Assembly (NCBI GenBank): GCA_001824635.1
Contig: MHYB01000110.1
Span: forward strand, 15,238-23,852
Length of the DNA: 8,615 bases
Source: Planctomycetes bacterium GWF2_50_10
GTDB lineage: Bacteria; Planctomycetota; Phycisphaerae; Sedimentisphaerales; GWF2-50-10
Direction: 5' to 3'
Shown here: piece by piece, positions 1 through 3,765 of the stretch
Position numbering within the stretch: position 1 is the first letter of the stretch
Layout of the letters: the number at the start of each line of letters is the position of its first letter
The notes under the pieces: model-generated
The model's input: only the letters and a program-made list of their open reading frames with translations
The model's database searches: none
What the model was told of the DNA's origin: nothing
Translations under genes and position numbers: made by a program

Positions 1-596
1 TCGCCGTTAACTCCACCCGCGTAATTGAAGTGCTCGGAACTGATGTGTGGGATCTTACCAAAGCCGAGATCGTCGGCCGTCACCAGATGAGACAGATCGC
101 CACGTTTCTAAAGCGCTACGTTCCCGGCTTTGAAAAAAGTTATATTCTCCAGAGCGGCACAACAGTCGGCGTGCGCGAGACGCGTCGCATCATGGGTTTA
201 TATAAACTTACAACGCACGATGTTCTGGAAGCGCGGAAATTTGAAGACGTGATTGCTCGCTGCGCATATCCGATTGATATTCATAATCCAGCAGGAAAGG
301 GAACGATTTTAAAAAATCTCCCGCCCGGTGAGTCTTATGATATTCCGCTCCGCTGTCTTATCCCGCAGAAGATAGAAAGCCTGCTCGTTGCCGGTCGCTG
401 CATTTCTGGTACACACCAAGCACATTCTTCATTCAGGTGCATGCCAACCGCGATGGCCACCGGTCAGGCAGCCGGAACCTGCGCCGCGATTGCCGCCCAG
501 ACAAAACTTGCCCCCAGGCATGTCAATTTTGAAGACGTTCAGGATGAACTCTTAAAGCAAGGCGCCAATCTCGGACGTCATAAGACTTTGTATTAG
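1..596 (+). CDS. FAD-dependent oxidoreductase, C-terminal part (5' end outside window)
   Basis: The frame is open from the left edge (first full codon at 3) to TAG at 594-596, giving 197 residues of a longer protein. The GTG at 30 lies inside the frame and is not the start, because the residues before it (AVNSTRVIEV) continue the family pattern. Visible motifs are VGVRETRR near the middle and, near the end, LLVAGRCISGTHQAHSSFR followed by a glycine/alanine-rich MPTAMATGQAAG segment. Together these are typical of the C-terminus of the FAD_oxidored family (Pfam PF12831-like), where the last block closes over the FAD. Substrate cannot be told from this part; many planctomycete members are secreted or periplasmic enzymes of unknown substrate. 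The gene ends 3 nt before the stop codon of the convergent ferredoxin gene, and no terminator hairpin is visible between them. The family call is firm; the function is not known. Confidence 0.85.
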   Translation, partial: AVNSTRVIEVLGTDVWDLTKAEIVGRHQMRQIATFLKRYVPGFEKSYILQSGTTVGVRETRRIMGLYKLTTHDVLEARKFEDVIARCAYPIDIHNPAGKGTILKNLPPGESYDIPLRCLIPQKIESLLVAGRCISGTHQAHSSFRCMPTAMATGQAAGTCAAIAAQTKLAPRHVNFEDVQDELLKQGANLGRHKTLY

Positions 597-599
597 TTT

Positions 600-1334
600 T
601 TACATTTGCTTACCTTCCAAACTCACCGTGACATCGATTATACTTATCTCCTTGCCCGCCCGCTCCATCGCCATTTCGGCAATTCGTCTCAGGCCGAAGC
701 AGCAGGGCACTTCCATGTGTATCACGGTTAAGGATTTTATTACGTTGTTCTTAAATATCTCCGCCAGCTTATCGACGTAAAACTGCCCATCATCGAGCTT
801 TGGACAGCCTACAAGCAGCGCCTTGCCCGCGAGCACCTTGCTGTGAAAATCCGGCATCGCAAAAGGTACGCAGTCGCCCGCAAGGAGCACATCCGCGTTT
901 TTCAGGAATGGCGCGTTTGGCGAAACGAGTTTTATCTGCACAGGCCAGTTGCCAAGTGTTGATTTAGCCGGCGCGGATTCTGAACCGCTGCAATCGCATG
1001 CGCATTGGGGCTTTTGCTCAAACGTGTGCGCGACCATCGAAGGACACCCGCCGCCTTGCCCGCCCGCAAAGCGCCTCGCTGCCGGAGCAGTCGATTGGGC
1101 CAGATGCTTCTTTACGGCATCCTCGTTAAACTCGGCTGATTCCCGCTGCTCAATATGTATCGCGTCCATTGGACAGTGTCCCAAACACGCCCCCAGCCCA
1201 TCGCAGTATGTTTCGCTCACGAGCTTTGCCTTGCCGTCGATTATCGCGATAGCGCCTTCGGCGCAAGCCGTCACGCAATCTCCGCAGCCGTTGCATTTTT
1301 CTTCGTCGATCTTAACTATGTTTCGTGTAGCCAT
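600..1334 (-). CDS. Ferredoxin-domain protein, last gene of the hcp operon
   Basis: 244 residues. The N-terminus is a ferredoxin domain: C14-x2-C17-x2-C20-x3-C24, then C44-x5-C50-x3-C54-P within YCDGLGACLGHCP. The second motif lacks its second cysteine (Leu47 occupies that place), so seven classical ligands are present rather than eight. A low-complexity Gly/Ala/Ser linker follows, with additional cysteines (C97, and C111-A-C-D-C115). A C-terminal domain (about 129-244) with conserved-looking C155, C177 and C211-C212 is not one I can name. No signal peptide, so cytoplasmic. The start is supported by AGGGGA about 6 nt upstream of ATG. It follows hcp by 68 nt and has no promoter of its own that I can see, so it is probably co-transcribed. 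Inference: it donates electrons to Hcp, since no hcr-type NADH reductase is in the window. It may instead be an independent Fe-S redox or maturation protein. Confidence 0.85.
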   Translation of the reverse strand: MATRNIVKIDEEKCNGCGDCVTACAEGAIAIIDGKAKLVSETYCDGLGACLGHCPMDAIHIEQRESAEFNEDAVKKHLAQSTAPAARRFAGGQGGGCPSMVAHTFEQKPQCACDCSGSESAPAKSTLGNWPVQIKLVSPNAPFLKNADVLLAGDCVPFAMPDFHSKVLAGKALLVGCPKLDDGQFYVDKLAEIFKNNVIKSLTVIHMEVPCCFGLRRIAEMAMERAGKEISIIDVTVSLEGKQM

Positions 1335-1351
1335 ATATATCCCCTGCGCCT

Positions 1352-1387
1352 CGCATCGGGGCCCATCCGAAGATAAGCCCCGACACG
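1352..1387 (-). promoter_or_regulatory. Intercistronic RNA hairpin with cUUCGg tetraloop
   Basis: Read on the minus strand, the 36 nt fold into one continuous 16-bp stem with four G-U wobbles. The core TCGGGGC/GCCCCGA is capped by ATC-UUCG-GAT, that is, the extra-stable cUUCGg tetraloop. The tetraloop exists only in the minus-strand transcript, and the G-U pairs likewise favour that strand. It begins 15 nt after the hcp stop codon and ends just before the ribosome-binding site of the ferredoxin gene. No U-tract follows, so it is not a standard intrinsic terminator. Likely roles are protecting the 3' end of the hcp message, RNase processing, or damping expression of the downstream gene. The role is inference; the fold is directly visible. 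Confidence 0.7.
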
Positions 1388-1402
1388 AGGACTTCCTGAT
1401 AT

Positions 1403-2698
1403 TTATTTACCTTGCATTATTGCCGCGATATCAGCCTCTACTGTTGATATCGGCTTGATGTCGTATGCGTCAACAAGCACCTTTGTTACGTTCGGGCTTA
1501 AAAACGCCGGCAGTGTGGGTCCAAGCCTTATGCCTTTTATGCCAAGGTGCAGCAGTGTAAGCAGTATCGCAACGGCCTTCTGCTCGTACCATGACACCAC
1601 AAGCGAAAGCGGCAGATCGTTTACACCGCAGTTGAATGCGCCCGCAAGAGCGATCGCGATCTGTATCGCGCCGTAGCAGTCGTTGCACTGGCCCACGTCG
1701 AGTAGACGCGGTATGCCGTCTATCGTGCCGAAGTCCTGGTAATTGAACCTGTATTTGCCGCATGCCGCGGTCAGTATCACAACATCCTTGGGCATTTTCT
1801 CAGCCAACTCGGTGTAATAATTTCTGCCCGGCTTTGCACCGTCGCAGCCGCCGATGAATACGAATCTTTTTATTTTGCCTGCCTTAACAGCTGCAATTAC
1901 CTTATCAGCCATTCCAAGCACCGCGGAATAATGGAAGCCCGTCGATGTCTTGGCAGTTATATTTTCTTTCAGCGGCCCGCATTCCAATGCTTTCTTTATT
2001 ACCTCGGCGAAGTCTCTGTTCTTCAAATGCGTTACGCCTTCAACCCCCGCGATCCCGCATGTGAACATCCGGTGCTTGTACGAATCTTTTGGTATCATCA
2101 CACAGTTTGTGGTGACCAGTATTGCCCCGCCAAATTCCTCGAACTCTTTTTTCTGGTTCTGCCAAGCTGTGCCGTAATTGCCCACGAGGTGTTTGTACTT
2201 GCGCAATTCCGGGTAGCCATGCGCCGGCAGCATCTCGCCGTGCGTGTAAACATTTATCCCCTTACCTTCGGTCTGTTTTAAAAGTTCCAGCAGATCAAGC
2301 AGGTCATGCCCAGTTACTACGATGCCAGGGCCTGCTTTTGTGCCAACGGTAACATCAGCCGGAGTCGGCGCACCGAACCTTGCCACATGCGCGTTATTGA
2401 GCATCTCCATCGTACGCAGGTTCATCTCGCCTGCCTTGAGGCACAGCCCGATGTACCTGTTGAGATCGAAATCCACGTTCGTCAGTGTCGAGAACATAGC
2501 CTCGTGCATGAACGCGTCAACCTGTTCATCCCTGGCGCCAAGCTCTCTTGCGTGGTACGCGTATGCGCCTATTCCCTTGAGTGCGAACATCAGCGTATCC
2601 TGCAAACTCTGGATATCCTCGTTCTTGCCGCACACGCCGACCTTGGTACAACCAGTCCCGCCTGCTGTCTGTTCACATTGATAACAAAACATTCCCAT
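1403..2698 (-). CDS. hcp: Hydroxylamine reductase / hybrid-cluster protein, compact class
   Basis: 431 residues. Hcp is a cytoplasmic Fe-S/O cluster enzyme that reduces hydroxylamine to ammonia in vitro and acts as an NO reductase (NO to N2O) in E. coli. The N-terminal cluster ligands are C5-x2-C8-x8-C17-x5-C23. The hybrid-cluster ligands are all recognisable: H131 (GHDLLDL), E155 (THGEMLP), C199 (TTNC), C285 (GGCDG), C313 (AACGKYRFN), C338 (GQCNDCYG), E372 and K374 (WYEQKAV). The spacing between them closely follows the Desulfovibrio enzyme. The protein is about 110 residues shorter than class I/II Hcp, with the loss upstream of H131 in the helical domain, which matches the compact class III form. 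AAAGGA lies about 8 nt before ATG. It is the third gene of the rrf2-cupin-hcp-ferredoxin operon, 37 nt after the cupin gene. Regulation is probably by the Rrf2 protein. Confidence 0.97.
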   Translation of the reverse strand: MGMFCYQCEQTAGGTGCTKVGVCGKNEDIQSLQDTLMFALKGIGAYAYHARELGARDEQVDAFMHEAMFSTLTNVDFDLNRYIGLCLKAGEMNLRTMEMLNNAHVARFGAPTPADVTVGTKAGPGIVVTGHDLLDLLELLKQTEGKGINVYTHGEMLPAHGYPELRKYKHLVGNYGTAWQNQKKEFEEFGGAILVTTNCVMIPKDSYKHRMFTCGIAGVEGVTHLKNRDFAEVIKKALECGPLKENITAKTSTGFHYSAVLGMADKVIAAVKAGKIKRFVFIGGCDGAKPGRNYYTELAEKMPKDVVILTAACGKYRFNYQDFGTIDGIPRLLDVGQCNDCYGAIQIAIALAGAFNCGVNDLPLSLVVSWYEQKAVAILLTLLHLGIKGIRLGPTLPAFLSPNVTKVLVDAYDIKPISTVEADIAAIMQGK

Positions 2699-2735
2699 TC
2701 TTTTTCCTTTCGCTGTAGTAAAAAACTTTTGTTGA

Positions 2736-3056
2736 TTATTTCTGCCTGATCATTACAAGCTGCATTTTAAATTTTTCAACCGCGTTAACCGCGTGCGGCA
2801 CATTCGCCGGCATTATCACCATCTCACCAGCTCCAATCCTGTGCGCCTCGCCAGCGATCACCACTTCTCCAAATCCATCAAGCACCTCCACAAGCGCATC
2901 ATAGGGCGCCTGGTGCTCGCTCAATTTCTGCCCCTTGTCGAACGCGAACAGTGTGACAGTCGCAACTGGCTTATCTATTATTGTCCTGCTCACTACAGAT
3001 TGGTCCGCGTACGCAACCATTTCTTTGAGATTTTGCACCTTAGCTTCACTTTGCAT
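2736..3056 (-). CDS. Small single-domain cupin protein
   Basis: 106 residues forming one cupin barrel. Motif 1 (G42-x5-H48 in GQKLSEHQAPYDALVEVLDG) has H48 but Ala50 where the classical HxH has its second histidine. Motif 2 is better preserved: GEMVIMPANVPHAVNA, with P83 and H88. A metal site could still form from H48, H88 and perhaps E47 or D53; this is inference. The start ATG (3054-3056) lies 11 nt inside the end of the rrf2-type gene and is preceded by AGAGGTGA at good spacing, so the two genes are translationally coupled. No signal peptide. Small cupins of this kind are often found next to hcp in anaerobes, as far as I recall, but their role is not established. It could sense a ligand or bind a metal; I would not assign an enzyme activity. 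Confidence 0.88.
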   Translation of the reverse strand: MQSEAKVQNLKEMVAYADQSVVSRTIIDKPVATVTLFAFDKGQKLSEHQAPYDALVEVLDGFGEVVIAGEAHRIGAGEMVIMPANVPHAVNAVEKFKMQLVMIRQK

Positions 3057-3474
3057 CGCTCACCTCTTTTGCTTTTCCATTTAAAACATCTTCTAACGTT
3101 ATTCCGTTGAAAAATTGATCCACATGCGCCTGCAGCTCTGACATTTTTATCGAAATCGGACAAATATCTTCTCTGCCGCAACAGGCCTGGGTACCTACAC
3201 AATTATTCACAATCATAGGCCCCTGCACCGCCGACACCACATCCAACAGTGTGATCTCACTTGCGGCCCGTGCCAGCTTAAAACCGCCTCTGGGGCCCAT
3301 TACGCTTGCCACAAGCCCACCTTCATGCAATTTCTGGAGTATTTTGCACGCGAATTCATAAGGAACCTCGGCTTTGGCAGCCGCCAGTTTTGCTGATATA
3401 CTTTCTCCCGCTGCGCCCCCCAGTTCACCCATCAGCCGCAACGCGTAATCAGTTTCTTGTCTTATTAGGTTCAT
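3046..3474 (-). CDS. Rrf2-family transcriptional regulator with Fe-S cysteine motif
   Basis: 142 residues, usual length for Rrf2 proteins (IscR, NsrR, CymR). An N-terminal winged helix-turn-helix spans about 1-70: it opens with the family pattern IRQETDYALRLM, the recognition helix is near YEFACKILQKL, and the wing is GPRGGFKLAR. C92, C98, C99 and C105 (NNCVGTQACCGREDIC) match the three-cysteine [Fe-S] ligand arrangement of IscR and NsrR, with one extra cysteine. It therefore probably senses NO, oxygen or Fe-S status through a cluster. GAAAGGG lies about 6 nt before the ATG. It is the first gene of the operon that encodes hcp, and a palindrome just upstream is a likely autoregulatory operator. 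Calling it NsrR is tempting from the context, but sequence alone does not separate NsrR from other Fe-S Rrf2 members. Confidence 0.93.
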   Translation of the reverse strand: MNLIRQETDYALRLMGELGGAAGESISAKLAAAKAEVPYEFACKILQKLHEGGLVASVMGPRGGFKLARAASEITLLDVVSAVQGPMIVNNCVGTQACCGREDICPISIKMSELQAHVDQFFNGITLEDVLNGKAKEVSDAK

Positions 3475-3481
3475 TTTTACC

Positions 3482-3547
3482 CTTTCACCGTTATATACTC
3501 TAGTGATTTACTAGTATAAGATCAGTTTACTCTTACTACGGTGAAAG
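3482..3547. repeat. Perfect 10-bp inverted repeat flanking the rrf2 promoter
   Basis: CTTTCACCGT at 3482-3491 and its exact reverse complement ACGGTGAAAG at 3538-3547 bracket the operator region, 46 nt apart. On the minus strand the proximal arm contains the purine-rich Shine-Dalgarno sequence of the rrf2-type gene. The distal arm abuts and partly overlaps the proposed -35 element. If transcription starts between the arms, the repeat acts as DNA (paired protein sites). If a promoter lies further upstream, the arms could pair in RNA and hide the ribosome-binding site. Confidence 0.6.
3491..3519 (-). promoter_or_regulatory. Putative Rrf2-family operator
   Basis: A palindrome with perfect core CTAGT-N5-ACTAG (3500-3514) lies inside a wider imperfect repeat starting TTATATAC and ending GTATAA. 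The layout ATAC..TAGT-N5-ACTA.GTAT resembles IscR/CymR-type boxes (ATAC..GACT-N5-AGTC..GTAT), with the right half shorter by two bases. It sits about 17-45 nt upstream of the rrf2 start codon and downstream of the proposed -10, where a bound repressor would block transcription. Assignment to the Rrf2 protein is inference from position and shape. Confidence 0.55.
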
Positions 3548-3551
3548 TCAA
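3524..3551 (-). promoter_or_regulatory. Candidate sigma-70 promoter of the rrf2-cupin-hcp-ferredoxin operon
   Basis: On the minus strand TTGACT (complement of 3546-3551; 5 of 6 matches to TTGACA) is followed after 16 nt by TAAACT (complement of 3524-3529; 4 of 6 matches to TATAAT). Transcription would start near 3517, at the edge of the palindromic operator. An alternative -10, TATACT, lies within the operator itself but has no good -35. Moderate support only. Confidence 0.4.
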
Positions 3552-3553
3552 CA

Positions 3554-3574
3554 AGCAATTCATATTAAATTGCT
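3554..3574. repeat. 21-bp inverted repeat, possible activator-binding site
   Basis: AGCAATT (3554-3560) and AATTGCT (3568-3574) form a perfect 7-bp inverted repeat around the 7-nt spacer CATATTA, a typical dimer-binding geometry. The centre is about 150 bp upstream of the start site expected from the sigma-54 promoter before dnaK, a usual enhancer distance. It is also about 50 bp upstream of the start expected for the leftward operon. It could serve either direction. Confidence 0.45.
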
Positions 3575-3614
3575 AGGAAAATTAATTTTTTTAGTATCCT
3601 TTTTTAATTCCCTC

Positions 3615-3638
3615 TGCCAATTTGGCATAATGTCTGCG
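3615..3638 (+). promoter_or_regulatory. Palindrome overlapping a second, weaker sigma-54-like site
   Basis: TGCCAA-T-TTGGCA (3615-3627) is a perfect 13-bp palindrome. Its right half supplies the GG of TGGCAT-N5-CTGCG, in which GG (3624-3625) and GC (3636-3637) are 10 nt apart, the spacing sigma-54 requires. The match is poorer than at 3692-3707 (CTGC replaces TTGCA). It may be a tandem promoter, a decoy or simply an operator. A further perfect palindrome, TTTGTACAAA, follows at 3645-3654. Confidence 0.3.
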
Positions 3639-3690
3639 GGCGGATTTGTACAAACCCCTGTTTTTACTATAGTTAGGGAGTATAGCCCCT

Positions 3691-3708
3691 TTGGCACGGG
3701 CTTTGCAT
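3691..3708 (+). promoter_or_regulatory. Sigma-54 (RpoN) promoter, full consensus, upstream of dnaK
   Basis: TGGCAC (3692-3697), N5 (GGGCT) and TTGCA (3703-3707) match the sigma-54 -24/-12 consensus TGGCAC-N5-TTGCA at every defined base, including the flanking T before TGGCACG and T after TTGCA. GG and GC are exactly 10 nt apart. The expected start is near 3717-3718, giving an untranslated leader of about 48 nt to the dnaK ATG. Sigma-54 promoters need an enhancer-binding AAA+ activator, so dnaK transcription from here would be signal-gated. Confidence 0.75.
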
Positions 3709-3728
3709 AATAGAAGTCTTGCTGAAAA

Positions 3729-3743
3729 TATAATAGTTAACTA
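3729..3743 (+). promoter_or_regulatory. Possible alternative -10 and palindrome in the dnaK leader
   Basis: A perfect TATAAT hexamer (3729-3734) runs into the 10-bp palindrome TAGTTAACTA (3734-3743). No convincing -35 exists at 16-18 nt upstream; the nearest TTG (3703-3705 area) is 19-20 nt away and matches poorly. It could be a second, housekeeping start for dnaK or an operator within the leader. Weak support. Confidence 0.25.
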
Positions 3744-3765
3744 GCTTTGAAAACAGGAGTTAGAT

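Noticed and set aside
30..32. GTG at 30 as the start of the oxidoreductase
   Set aside because: The same frame continues upstream to the window edge with residues that fit the family (VNSTRV), so the gene is truncated by the window and not started here.
1352..1387. Intrinsic terminator after hcp
   Set aside because: The stem is strong but no U-run follows on the minus strand, so termination is not the best reading.
949..1458. Open frame of 169 codons on the plus strand
   Set aside because: It lies wholly opposite the ferredoxin and hcp genes, its translation is rich in Cys/Ser/Pro without any domain, and it has no ribosome-binding site of note. It is a shadow of the real genes.
1931..2749. 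Several plus-strand open frames opposite hcp
   Set aside because: The translations show no family resemblance, while the minus strand encodes an unmistakable Hcp with all its ligands.
3575..3690. Small non-coding RNA in the divergent intergenic region
   Set aside because: Palindromes and T-runs are present, but no strong stem followed by a U-tract with a promoter at a sensible distance could be assembled.
3475..3765. CIRCE element (TTAGCACTC-N9-GAGTGCTAA) before dnaK
   Set aside because: Looked for and not found; the inverted repeats there have unrelated sequences.
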